This document shows, piece after piece, positions 27,141 through 34,761 of a stretch of 64,000 nt of DNA. The translations under genes were made by a program, and so were the position numbers. The notes under the pieces are model-generated. The model was not told the origin of the DNA, searched no databases, and saw only the letters and a program-made list of their open reading frames with translations. This stretch comes from Salinicola avicenniae (GTDB lineage: Bacteria; Pseudomonadota; Gammaproteobacteria; Pseudomonadales; Halomonadaceae): the NCBI RefSeq assembly GCF_023736115.1, contig NZ_JAKQZC010000003.1:248001-312000 (forward strand), given 5' to 3'. Within the stretch, counting starts at the first letter, position 1. Every line of letters begins with the position of its first letter.

Positions 27141-28853
27141 ATGACGCGAGTCACGACCCCGGCGAACGTCACACCGTTCCATGCTGGCGAGCGGGAAGCG
27201 CAACGACGCGCCGGCGTGGCCGACCAGGCCGAGGCCGCCGGTGGCTTCATTCGTGATTTCATGCCCGAGCCGCATCGGGCGTTCTTCTCGCAGCTGCCCT
27301 TCGTCGTGCTGGCGGCGGGAGATGCCAAGGGCCGCCCCTGGGTCACGCTGCTGGAAGGCGACTCGGGTTTTCTCGAGTCGCCCGATGCGCGGACGCTGGC
27401 GCTGTCGGCCGGGCTGGCAGCCGAGGACCCGCTGGCATCGTGCGTGAATGCGCCGCCGGCGTCCGGCATGGCGATCGGCCTGCTCGGTATCGAGCTGGCC
27501 ACGCGGCGGCGCAATCGACTCAACGGCAGGCTTTGCTCGCGAGAAGGGCGACGGCTTATCGAAGTGCAACAGAGCTTTGGGAACTGCCCGCAATACATTC
27601 GCGAACGTGAATGGCAGCGGGTCGAACGGATGGCTGCGCCCGGCGTCTCGGTGTCGAACGCGCTGGATGCCGACCAACGCCGGCGTATCGCCACGGCGGA
27701 TACTTTCTTTATCGGCTCTGTTCACGGCAACGATGAAGACGAGGGCGACGAAGCGAGGGACGACGGCCGATCCTGTGGCTTCGATGCCTCGCATCGGGGA
27801 GGCGAGCCCGGCTTCGTGCGCGTGACCGATTCGGGCAAGCTGAGGTTCCCGGACTATCCTGGCAACAATTTCTTCAACACGCTCGGCAATCTGATGCTCG
27901 ACCCCCGCGTGGGCCTGCTGTTTGTCGACTTCGAAAGCGGTGGCCTGTTGCATATCACCGGGCGCGCGCACGTCGACTGGTCGCCGGAAGCGACGGCGGG
28001 ATCGAATGCCAGGCGCCTGGTCGAAATCTGCGTGGAGCAGGTCATCGATCGCCCGGCGGCGCTATCGCTTCGCTGGTACCGACAGGCCGCGCCCTTGTCG
28101 CTGAAGGTCGTGGACAAGATCGTCGAAAGCGACACGATCACCTCGTTTTGTCTGGCGGCGGACGAGGGGAGTTCCCTGCCACCATTTCAGGCGGGCCAGT
28201 ACCTGCCGGTCGAGCTGACGGTCCCGGGCCAGCCCGGGCCGGTGCGACGCAGCTACTCGCTTTCCGGCGCGCCGAATGCCGCGAAAGGGCGAACCGGTCG
28301 CTACCGAATCAGCGTCAAGCGTGAGGCGCACGGTCTTGCCTCGCGCTTTCTCCATGACGAAGTGCGGGTCGGCGACCGCCTGGCGGCGCGTGCGCCGGCG
28401 GGAGATTTCGGGTCGAACGAGGTTTCGTGCCCACTCGTCCTGGTCAGCGCGGGCGTCGGTATCACACCGATGCTGGCGATGCTGCACGCGCTCAGGGATG
28501 TCGCGAGAGATAGCAGCGACGCGATCGTGCGTCCGGTCTGGTTCGTGCACGGCGCGCGTAACGGTAGGGTGCAGGCTTTCCGCGAGGAGCTGTCAGCATT
28601 GACGGCCGCGTTGCCCGGAGCCGCCTGCCGGATTTTCTATAGCGCGCCTGATGAGGGCGACAGTCGTGGCGAGGATTACGACGTCGAAGGGCGGATAACG
28701 GCAGATGACCTGCTGGCGCTGCAAGCTGGCGCCGAGGCGCACTATCGGATCTGCGGGCCGGCGGCATGGATTGCCGATCTCAGTTCGGGGCTCGAGGAGC
28801 TCGGTGTGGATCGAGCGCGGATCGCTTTCGAGACCTTCGGGCCGACGGGGTAA
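27141..28853 (+). CDS. fusion of PNPOx-like flavin domain with ferredoxin-reductase-type FAD/NAD domains
   Basis: A 570-residue protein with two parts. Residues about 40-330 form a pyridoxamine-phosphate-oxidase-like split barrel (LPFVVLAAGDAKGRPWVTLL; FPDYPGNNFFNTLGNL). Residues about 335-565 form a ferredoxin-NADP-reductase module like that of Hmp: FAD-binding RRSYSLSG and GLASRFLHD, then NAD-binding SAGVGITPMLAML and the closing IAFETFG. Relatives often end in a 2Fe-2S ferredoxin domain; here the chain stops at GPTG, so that domain is missing. It likely moves electrons from NAD(P)H through FAD to FMN or another acceptor. The ATG at 27141 follows GGGGGG and lies 10 bp after the GST gene. 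Confidence 0.85.
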   Translation: MTRVTTPANVTPFHAGEREAQRRAGVADQAEAAGGFIRDFMPEPHRAFFSQLPFVVLAAGDAKGRPWVTLLEGDSGFLESPDARTLALSAGLAAEDPLASCVNAPPASGMAIGLLGIELATRRRNRLNGRLCSREGRRLIEVQQSFGNCPQYIREREWQRVERMAAPGVSVSNALDADQRRRIATADTFFIGSVHGNDEDEGDEARDDGRSCGFDASHRGGEPGFVRVTDSGKLRFPDYPGNNFFNTLGNLMLDPRVGLLFVDFESGGLLHITGRAHVDWSPEATAGSNARRLVEICVEQVIDRPAALSLRWYRQAAPLSLKVVDKIVESDTITSFCLAADEGSSLPPFQAGQYLPVELTVPGQPGPVRRSYSLSGAPNAAKGRTGRYRISVKREAHGLASRFLHDEVRVGDRLAARAPAGDFGSNEVSCPLVLVSAGVGITPMLAMLHALRDVARDSSDAIVRPVWFVHGARNGRVQAFREELSALTAALPGAACRIFYSAPDEGDSRGEDYDVEGRITADDLLALQAGAEAHYRICGPAAWIADLSSGLEELGVDRARIAFETFGPTG

Positions 28854-28933
28854 GTGGCCGTCGAGATAGGCGTGACCAGGGCGCGTTATTCGATCTCGGT
28901 TGTCCTCTCTTGCGTCTTGGGTACAGCCTTATT

Positions 28934-28980
28934 ATTCTTTTTGTAAGAATTAATTTTATTTTTATTCTTCACAAGAGAAT
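28934..28980. promoter_or_regulatory. paired AT-rich inverted repeats before the PNPOx-like gene
   Basis: ATTCTT-TTTGT-AAGAAT (28934-28950) and ATTCT-TCACAAG-AGAAT (28964-28980) share the half-site ATTCT and are 30 bp apart, three helical turns. They sit in a sharply AT-rich patch 50-100 bp before the ATG, a probable regulator-binding region, perhaps for the LysR protein coded downstream. Confidence 0.45.
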
Positions 28981-29030
28981 GTTTCGTGTGTCCCTACACA
29001 CGGGCAATCACCGAGAGGCAGGAGGCAATC

Positions 29031-29564
29031 ATGAGCGATTCCCTGACGGCGTCCGCGGGCGAGTCATCTACGAGCGAGTCGGCCCTGGCCGAGCGGGCGG
29101 TCGAGATCCTTCGTCACAACCTTTACGCCAACATTGCCACGTCGCGCGACGACGTACCCTGGAATACACCGGTGACGGCGCTGCCGGACGCCGACCTCAA
29201 CTTCGTCTGGTCCTCCTGGGTGCAGGCGGAGCACTCGCGCAACATCGAAGCCAACGGTGCCGCCTTCCTGACTATCTACGACTCGACGCGGGCCCGCGGC
29301 ACCAACAACCTGATGGGGCTCTATCTGCAGTGCACGGCGAGCGCGGTGACGGACCCGGAAGAGGCTCGGCTCGCTTTCGAAAGGCTCTATCCCGGAGACG
29401 CCGTCGACCTGACCGATTTTCGGGGGGATGGCATCAAGCGCTTCTACTGCGCCAGACCGCAGAAAGCCTGGCTGAACTGCCTTTCCGAAAAGGAGCTTGA
29501 GCCGACGACGCTCAAGATGCGGACGGCGGTCGATCTCGACGCCATCAAAGAGGCGTGGGTCTGA
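29031..29564 (+). CDS. pyridoxamine 5'-phosphate oxidase family protein
   Basis: A 177-residue protein of the PNPOx-like split-barrel superfamily. The segment LRHNLYANIATSRDDVPWNTPVTALPDADLNFVWSS (split here as LYANIATS and PWNTPV) carries the flavin-binding strands, and the C-terminal half (FYCARPQKAWLNC) completes the barrel. Members bind FMN, F420 or haem and act as small reductases or stress proteins; substrate unknown. A perfect AGGAGG sits before ATG 29031. The LysR gene begins 5 bp after its stop, so the two are co-transcribed. Confidence 0.8.
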   Translation: MSDSLTASAGESSTSESALAERAVEILRHNLYANIATSRDDVPWNTPVTALPDADLNFVWSSWVQAEHSRNIEANGAAFLTIYDSTRARGTNNLMGLYLQCTASAVTDPEEARLAFERLYPGDAVDLTDFRGDGIKRFYCARPQKAWLNCLSEKELEPTTLKMRTAVDLDAIKEAWV

Positions 29565-29568
29565 CGCG

Positions 29569-30510
29569 ATGGATGACTTCGAATCCTTGCGGGTTTTCGT
29601 CTGCGTGGCGAAGGAGCTGAGCGTCACCGGTGCGGCGAGACGCCTGGGCAAGAGCCCGTCCAACGTGACCACACGGCTGCAGAAGCTGGAGGCAAGCGTC
29701 GGCGCGGCGCTGTTGGTTCGAACGGGCAAGCGCTTTTCGCTATCGGAAGCCGGGCGGGTTTTTCTCGCGTACGCCGAGCGGCTGCTCAGCCTGCGGGACG
29801 AGTCCCTGCATGTCGTTTCAGGGGGAAAGGCGCCCGGCACGATCCGGCTTGGCAGTATGGAAGCCACCGCGGCAAGCCGATTGCCGGCACTGCTGGCGTC
29901 GTTTCATGACGCCTTTCCAGACACCGAAGTCGAGCTGCGGACCAGCCCCTCCATCCAGCTGATCGACGATGTCCGGGCGGGGCGGCTCGATGCCGCGTTT
30001 CTGGCGTTACCACCGTCATTTCTCGACGGCCCGCTAGCGGAGAAGCGGGAGGAGCTGGGGCTCGAGTTTCTCGATGTGTGGGAAGAGTCGCTGCTGCTGT
30101 TGCATCCCACGACCGGCACGGACACGACGCCGGGGAAAAACGCTTTCGATCTGGCCGACGTTTCGGTGCGTACGCTGGCTGCCTTTCCGCCGGGGTGCAC
30201 CTATCGGCGGGTGGCGGAGGAGGCGCTGCAGATCGACGCTTCCACGGACTGGCAGATTCAGGAATCCCCGTCGTATCACGTGATGGTCGCGCTAGCCTGT
30301 ACCGGCCGCTGTGCCACGGTATTGCCGGAGAGCGTCTATCGAACGCTGGCGCCGGTCGCGTCGCTACGGACGATCCCGCTCGGCCGGGTGACGACAACCC
30401 TGGCCTGGCGCACGGGCTACGATACGCCGGTCTTTCGGGCCTTTTGCGAGACGCTCTCGCGTGAGACGGACGCGGGGGGACGCCGGTGCCGACCCGCGAG
30501 GCAGGCATAG
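29569..30510 (+). CDS. LysR family transcriptional regulator
   Basis: A 313-residue LysR protein: winged helix-turn-helix in residues 1-60 (VTGAARRLGKSPSNVTTRLQKLE), then the effector-binding domain. It starts 5 bp after the PNPOx-like gene on the same strand, an operon arrangement instead of the usual divergent one. It probably regulates its own operon through the AT-rich repeats at 28934-28980. The C-terminal tail is Arg-rich. Effector unknown. Confidence 0.9.
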   Translation: MDDFESLRVFVCVAKELSVTGAARRLGKSPSNVTTRLQKLEASVGAALLVRTGKRFSLSEAGRVFLAYAERLLSLRDESLHVVSGGKAPGTIRLGSMEATAASRLPALLASFHDAFPDTEVELRTSPSIQLIDDVRAGRLDAAFLALPPSFLDGPLAEKREELGLEFLDVWEESLLLLHPTTGTDTTPGKNAFDLADVSVRTLAAFPPGCTYRRVAEEALQIDASTDWQIQESPSYHVMVALACTGRCATVLPESVYRTLAPVASLRTIPLGRVTTTLAWRTGYDTPVFRAFCETLSRETDAGGRRCRPARQA

Positions 30511-30560
30511 GGAGGTTATCGGGAAGGCATTGGGACGTTATCGGGAAGGCATAGGAAGGC
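30502..30560. repeat. 22-bp tandem repeat, about 2.5 copies
   Basis: GTTATCGGGAAGGCAT occurs at 30515-30530 and 30537-30552 with a 22-bp period, and a partial copy overlaps the last codons of the LysR gene. It is followed by the hairpin at 30569-30601. Confidence 0.65.
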
Positions 30561-30568
30561 GATAGCAT

Positions 30569-30601
30569 CCCGGCGATCGCTCAAGGGTGTCGATCGCCGG
30601 G
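30569..30601. terminator. 11-bp hairpin between convergent genes
   Basis: CCCGGCGATCG - N11 - CGATCGCCGGG, a perfect 11-bp stem between the convergent LysR and dehydrogenase genes. It lacks a T-run on both strands, so any termination would be atypical or factor-assisted. Confidence 0.5.
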
Positions 30602-30632
30602 GGGGATTGGCGGGCATCGTCGAGGCCGTAGA

Positions 30633-32051
30633 TCAGCCGGCCGTGTCGTTCTCCTCGTCGGGCGCTGATGTGGCGTCATCGCTGGAGGGGCTTGGCTCGG
30701 TGGCGGTGTCCGCCGCCGAGTCATCCATGGCGTCGGTCGCCTGATCCGGCGCGTCGTCGCGCGTCACCCGCCAGATGGCGTTGGTGAAATCGTCCGCGAC
30801 CAGCACGGCGCCTTCCGGCGTCACGCTGACCCCGACCGGGCGCCCCCGGGTGCGGCCGTCATCGGTGAGGAAGCCGGAGACGAAATCGATCGGGTCGCCA
30901 GCGGGCTCGCCGTTCTCGAACGGTACGAACGAGACGCGGTAGCCGGCGAGGTCGCTGCGATTCCAGCTTCCGTGTTCGCCGACGAAGACACCCTCGCGGT
31001 AGTCGCCGCCCACGGCGTCGTTGGCAAAGGCGACGCCGAGCGGCGCGTGGTGCGAGCCCAGGCTATAGTCCGGCGCGATGGCGGATTCGACAAGCGAGGG
31101 GTTTTCCGGTTTGACGCGCGGATCGACGTTCTGGCCCCAGTAGCTGTAGGGCCAGCCATAGAAGGCGCCTTCCTGCACCGATGTCAGATAGTCCGGAACC
31201 AGATGGGGGCCGAGCTCGTCGCGTTCGTTGACCACGGCCCAGAGCTGATCGCTGCCGGGCTGAATCGTCAGCGAGGTCGGGTTGCGAATGCCGCTGGCGT
31301 AGGTGCGATGCGCGCCGGTCTCCGGATCGATCTGCCAGATCTCGGCGCGGTCGACCTCGGCTTCCATGCCGCGTTCGGTGATGTTGCTGTTGGAGCCGAT
31401 GCCGACGTAGAGATAGTCGCCATCCGCGCTGGCGGTCATCGACTTGGTCCAGTGGTGGTTGATCGCCGAGGGTAGGTCGGTAATCCGCTCTGGCGGACCG
31501 CTGGCCTCGGTCTGGCCCGGTTCGTAATCGAAGCGCACCAGCGAATCCTGATTGGCGACATAGAGATCGTTGCCGATCAGCGCCAGCCCGTAGGGCGCGT
31601 TGAGATCCTCGGCGAAGACCGATCGTTCATAGCTGCCGTCACCGGTGTCGCGCAGCAGTGTCAGCCGGTTGCCACCGGAGACCGAGGTGGTGCCCTTCGA
31701 CTTGATTAGGCCGGCAATCACGTCCTTCGGCCGCGACTTCGGGGCGTTGCCGCCGCCTTTCCCCTCGGCAACCAGAATGTCGCCGTTCGGCAGCACCAGC
31801 ATCTGACGCGGTACCTGCAGGTCGGTGGCGATAGCCTCGATCGAGTAGCCATCGGGCACCGTGGGCATCTGCTCGTTCCACGGCGCTTTTTCCGGCACGC
31901 CCATGTTGGGTAGCAGGCCGCGCTGCGGTTCGGGCAGCGTCGGGTTGGGCCCGTAGGGTTGTTCGATCTCCTGCGCGCCGGCGGCGCCGGCCATCAGCAG
32001 CAGCGACATCGGTGCGGCGATCGTCAGGCGAGTCACACGGTTTGCGTTCAT
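30633..32051 (-). CDS. PQQ-dependent sugar (L-sorbosone-type) dehydrogenase, periplasmic
   Basis: A 472-residue secreted beta-propeller enzyme. A signal peptide ends about residue 26 (AGAAGA|Q). The propeller follows, with segments typical of the soluble glucose/sorbosone dehydrogenase family: PRQMLVLPNGDILVAE, APYGLALIGNDLYVAN, GIRNPTSLTIQP, HGSWNRSDLAGYRV and GRPVGVSVTPEGAVLVADD. Such enzymes oxidise aldoses or related sugars using pyrroloquinoline quinone. The C-terminal 40 residues are a low-complexity acidic Asp/Ser/Thr tail. The start overlaps the stop of the upstream membrane-protein gene (ATGA), so they form an operon. No PQQ synthesis genes are in the window; the physiological sugar is unknown. 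Confidence 0.85.
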   Translation of the reverse strand: MNANRVTRLTIAAPMSLLLMAGAAGAQEIEQPYGPNPTLPEPQRGLLPNMGVPEKAPWNEQMPTVPDGYSIEAIATDLQVPRQMLVLPNGDILVAEGKGGGNAPKSRPKDVIAGLIKSKGTTSVSGGNRLTLLRDTGDGSYERSVFAEDLNAPYGLALIGNDLYVANQDSLVRFDYEPGQTEASGPPERITDLPSAINHHWTKSMTASADGDYLYVGIGSNSNITERGMEAEVDRAEIWQIDPETGAHRTYASGIRNPTSLTIQPGSDQLWAVVNERDELGPHLVPDYLTSVQEGAFYGWPYSYWGQNVDPRVKPENPSLVESAIAPDYSLGSHHAPLGVAFANDAVGGDYREGVFVGEHGSWNRSDLAGYRVSFVPFENGEPAGDPIDFVSGFLTDDGRTRGRPVGVSVTPEGAVLVADDFTNAIWRVTRDDAPDQATDAMDDSAADTATEPSPSSDDATSAPDEENDTAG

Positions 32052-32473
32052 GCCTCACCTCCCTGGCTCGCGCGGGAGAAACCGACCCAGGCTGCGATGG
32101 CGGCCAGGATGGTGATGACGATCGACAGGGCGAAGCCGGTCGGCATCATGGCCCAGGCGTCTCGCGCGTGGATCAAAGCATTGATGAAGCCGAGCACCCA
32201 GGCGATCAGTAAGCCGATAACGGAGATCAGGACAAGCTTGCGTCGCCCGCTACCGCGTAGCAGGCCGATCAGCGCACCGAGCAGGGCGAGACCGTTGAAG
32301 ACCAGGCCGCCGGCGATCAGCCAGGAGGCAAAGTTGGCCCACTGGATCTCGAAGGTGGTGGCATAGGCGTAGTCGCTGAGCGCGGCGCCAAGATATAGCG
32401 GGAAGCTGCCGGCTAGCAGCACTCCCTGCAGCGGGTTCACCCCGCGTCGCGCCGGGTATTCGGTGGCCGTCAT
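32048..32473 (-). CDS. DUF2231-like four-TM membrane protein
   Basis: A 141-residue inner-membrane protein with four hydrophobic segments (about residues 17-33, 49-72, 82-102 and 112-133). The sequence resembles DUF2231-type predicted membrane proteins that often accompany PQQ-dependent periplasmic dehydrogenases and may link them to the respiratory chain. A strong AAGGAG lies 6-7 bases before ATG 32473. Its stop overlaps the start of the dehydrogenase gene by 4 bp, which supports a functional pair. Family name is tentative; the topology is clear. Confidence 0.7.
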   Translation of the reverse strand: MTATEYPARRGVNPLQGVLLAGSFPLYLGAALSDYAYATTFEIQWANFASWLIAGGLVFNGLALLGALIGLLRGSGRRKLVLISVIGLLIAWVLGFINALIHARDAWAMMPTGFALSIVITILAAIAAWVGFSRASQGGEA

Positions 32474-32627
32474 GGCAAGCTCCTTTTGCGAGTCGAACAC
32501 AGACGCTTCATCCGGGGATCGGGACGAGTCCGCCACGGAGAGGCGAGCGGTCAGTGGAAGTGTAGCTGACGTTCGAAAGTGTCAAGAAAGCCATCCTCGC
32601 TGTCGTCGACGGCCAAGAGACCAAACG

Positions 32628-33635
32628 CTATTCGGTGTCCCGCGTCACCAACTGGCCACCGATCTGTTTGAAACGTTCGAGATAGTGTTTGGCATCCAGC
32701 AACTGATACGGAAAGTAGAGTCCGGGCGAGGTTGCCGGCCTGCCATCCAGTCCGGTGAGCCGCTCGAGGACAAGTGCGACGCCGAGCCCGGTCAGCGGCA
32801 TCTGCCCGTCGGCGTGTGTGACCGCATGGCGTGTAGCCAGCGGCTGGTCAGCATGATCGATACCGGCGAGATCGATCAGTATTTCAGTCGACATCGACTC
32901 GCCGTGAGCGTGATTCGCCGCCGTTCTTATCGCCAGGTTGAACTCGGCATTGGGCGCGCCGGTTTCGGTCGCTAGCGCGACGACGTCATGGGGCGAGAGC
33001 GCCATGGCCGGGAGTGTCGTACCGTCGAGAGTTTGCAGCTCGGCCTGGAGATCGTCACCTTGGCGCCATATCCAGCGGCCATGGCGACGTGCCTGAATAG
33101 CGGGAACGGTCTGTGTCTGGCGCTCGAGATCGTCGAATCCGGCGGGCCCGGTCTCGTCCCGTTCCCCGAGAACCGCTCCCAGACGAAGGGCATCGACTCG
33201 CTTGAACGACTTGGCGAATTCGAGCGTGGGTATCGTCGTGGCACCCACCAGCCACTCGGTACCGAGAACGACCGGTGCGGCCGTTGGTCGCTGCATGTAC
33301 GCCGCGATGTCCGGCCCGACTTCGTGGAGCGCTGGTGAAATGCTGAGGTATGGCACGCCCCGGCGTTGAGCGAAGCGAAGCGCGGCGGTCGTTACATCGG
33401 TAAAGAAGATCGCCATGGCGCTGATCGGGCGGCCAGCAAGCCCCAGGTCGTCGTCGGCGAAATCGATCTTCACGCCCTCGGCATGGCCGAGACTGGCCGC
33501 CGCTTCGCTTGCCTTTTCGAGGTTGCGTCCGGCGATCAACAGCGGCACGCCAGGGTGGGCGGAACGTAGCAGTTCAGCGGTCTGCCGGCCGACGATGCCG
33601 GCACCACCGATAAGCAGAATGGGATCGAATGACAT
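32628..33635 (-). CDS. saccharopine-dehydrogenase-like NAD(P)-dependent oxidoreductase
   Basis: A 335-residue protein with an N-terminal Rossmann fold (ILLIGGAGIVGRQTAELL, residues about 5-22) and a second domain like saccharopine reductase-type proteins. No lysine-pathway neighbours occur, so it is probably one of the many trans-acting enoyl-reductase or unknown reductases of this fold. ATG 33635 follows AGGAGAGA. It is divergent from a TetR gene across two strong operator-like repeats, so it is very likely the main target of that regulator. Substrate unknown. Confidence 0.8.
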   Translation of the reverse strand: MSFDPILLIGGAGIVGRQTAELLRSAHPGVPLLIAGRNLEKASEAAASLGHAEGVKIDFADDDLGLAGRPISAMAIFFTDVTTAALRFAQRRGVPYLSISPALHEVGPDIAAYMQRPTAAPVVLGTEWLVGATTIPTLEFAKSFKRVDALRLGAVLGERDETGPAGFDDLERQTQTVPAIQARRHGRWIWRQGDDLQAELQTLDGTTLPAMALSPHDVVALATETGAPNAEFNLAIRTAANHAHGESMSTEILIDLAGIDHADQPLATRHAVTHADGQMPLTGLGVALVLERLTGLDGRPATSPGLYFPYQLLDAKHYLERFKQIGGQLVTRDTE

Positions 33636-33650
33636 GGGGTCTCTCCTGTC

Positions 33651-33685
33651 GTGAACAAAACCTACCAAAAGTAGGTTTTGTTCAC
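33651..33685. promoter_or_regulatory. 15-bp-arm inverted repeat, operator 1 of the TetR pair
   Basis: GTGAACAAAACCTAC - CAAAA - GTAGGTTTTGTTCAC, perfect 15-bp arms, starting 16 bp before the reductase ATG. Core half-site AACCTAC is shared with operator 2. Confidence 0.75.
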
Positions 33686-33688
33686 GCT

Positions 33689-33707
33689 AACCTACACATG
33701 GTAGGTT
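33689..33707. promoter_or_regulatory. inverted repeat, operator 2 of the TetR pair
   Basis: AACCTAC-ACATG-GTAGGTT with the same 7-bp arms and 5-bp spacer as operator 1, centres 30 bp apart (three helical turns). It lies 41 bp before the TetR GTG start. Confidence 0.75.
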
Positions 33708-33747
33708 TTCAACAAAGAGACGGAGCACGACGCAAAAGAGGAATCTC

Positions 33748-34488
33748 GTGAACCCCCATTCCATCAAGACCCATGCGGAAGAGACCCGTGCGGAAGAGAC
33801 CCGTGCGGAAGAGACCCGTGCGGAAAAGACCGACGCGGCAAAGACCGACGCGGCAAAGAAGCGGGGTGAGCCGGGCTCTCGACGACTCTCTCGGTCTGAG
33901 CGGCGGCAGCAGCTTCTGGATACGGCAATGACGATCATCCGGGAAGAGGGCGCGGATCGCCTCACGCTTGGCCGCCTGGCGGCGCGAGCCGGCGTGTCGA
34001 AGCCGGTCGCCTACGACCATTTCGGCACGCGCTCGGGGTTGCTGATCGCACTCTACAAGCTGATCGACCGGCAGCAGTCGGATGCGCTTCGAGAGACGTT
34101 GACGAGCACGGAGCGGAGTTTCGAGGCAACGGTTTCCATGCTCGCGGCGGCTCATGTTCACTGCCATGCCGACACCGGTGGCGAATGGCATGCCGTCGGC
34201 GCCGCCCTGGCGGGCAGCGAAGAGAAAGAGGCCGTCTATCAGGAGCTTCTCGACGGCTATGCTCGCCTGTTTGCGGCGGTTTTGAAGCCTTATTGCGCCC
34301 TGGACGATGCCGAACTCGAGCGTCGATGCGTGGGCTTGATCGGTGCCGGCGATGCGCTCGCGGGAGCCATGGTACGGGGCCAATGTGGTGAGTCCGAAGC
34401 CACCGCTGCTTTCGCTGCGCTGATTCGGGGTGGGCTACGGGAATCCTTCGATTCGAGAAAGGCCGAATCCAGCAGGTCTGGTCGGTGA
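33748..34488 (+). CDS. TetR/AcrR family regulator with repetitive N-terminal extension
   Basis: A 246-residue regulator. Residues about 50-98 are the TetR helix-turn-helix domain (LLDTAMTIIREEGADRLTLGRLA, GVSKPVAYDHFGTRSGLL), followed by a helical effector domain. Before it, residues 9-40 are a low-complexity stretch from six 15-bp tandem units at 33775-33862 coding AEETR, AEKTD and AAKTD. Such a charged extension is not typical of TetR proteins. The start is GTG with GAGGAA upstream. The two AACCTAC/GTAGGTT operators in the divergent promoter are the expected binding sites, controlling itself and the reductase. Confidence 0.9.
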   Translation: MNPHSIKTHAEETRAEETRAEETRAEKTDAAKTDAAKKRGEPGSRRLSRSERRQQLLDTAMTIIREEGADRLTLGRLAARAGVSKPVAYDHFGTRSGLLIALYKLIDRQQSDALRETLTSTERSFEATVSMLAAAHVHCHADTGGEWHAVGAALAGSEEKEAVYQELLDGYARLFAAVLKPYCALDDAELERRCVGLIGAGDALAGAMVRGQCGESEATAAFAALIRGGLRESFDSRKAESSRSGR

Positions 34489-34562
34489 TCGACAGGGAGC
34501 GATCGCGCGTCAGCTATAGTGGTCTGGCGTGTCCGTATACTTCTCTCGACAACCCGTGAGTC

Positions 34563-34700
34563 ATGCCGCATCAGAAACCCAATCTACCCACCAAGATCTG
34601 CCCCGTCTGCCAGCGTCCGTTCGCCTGGCGCAAGAAGTGGGCGCGGGACTGGGATCGCGTCATCTACTGCTCCGAGCGATGCCGGCGGCAGAGGCGCTGA
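34563..34700 (+). CDS. DUF2256 zinc-finger-like small protein
   Basis: A 45-residue protein with the typical DUF2256 layout: a basic start ([12 protein letters not shown]), the central [16 protein letters not shown] and a closing [11 protein letters not shown]. The four cysteines in CxxC...CxxxC spacing suggest a zinc site. In other bacteria this family is often coded beside cryptochrome/photolyase-like genes; none is nearby here. The ribosome site is weak (GTGAG). The gene is 74 bp downstream of the TetR gene on the same strand. Function unknown. Confidence 0.75.
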   Translation: MPHQKPNLPTKICPVCQRPFAWRKKWARDWDRVIYCSERCRRQRR

Positions 34701-34761
34701 GCGCCACCTGGCCGCCGTGTCCACGACAGGCTTCTTCCTATCGGCGTGGGGATAGCGGCGC

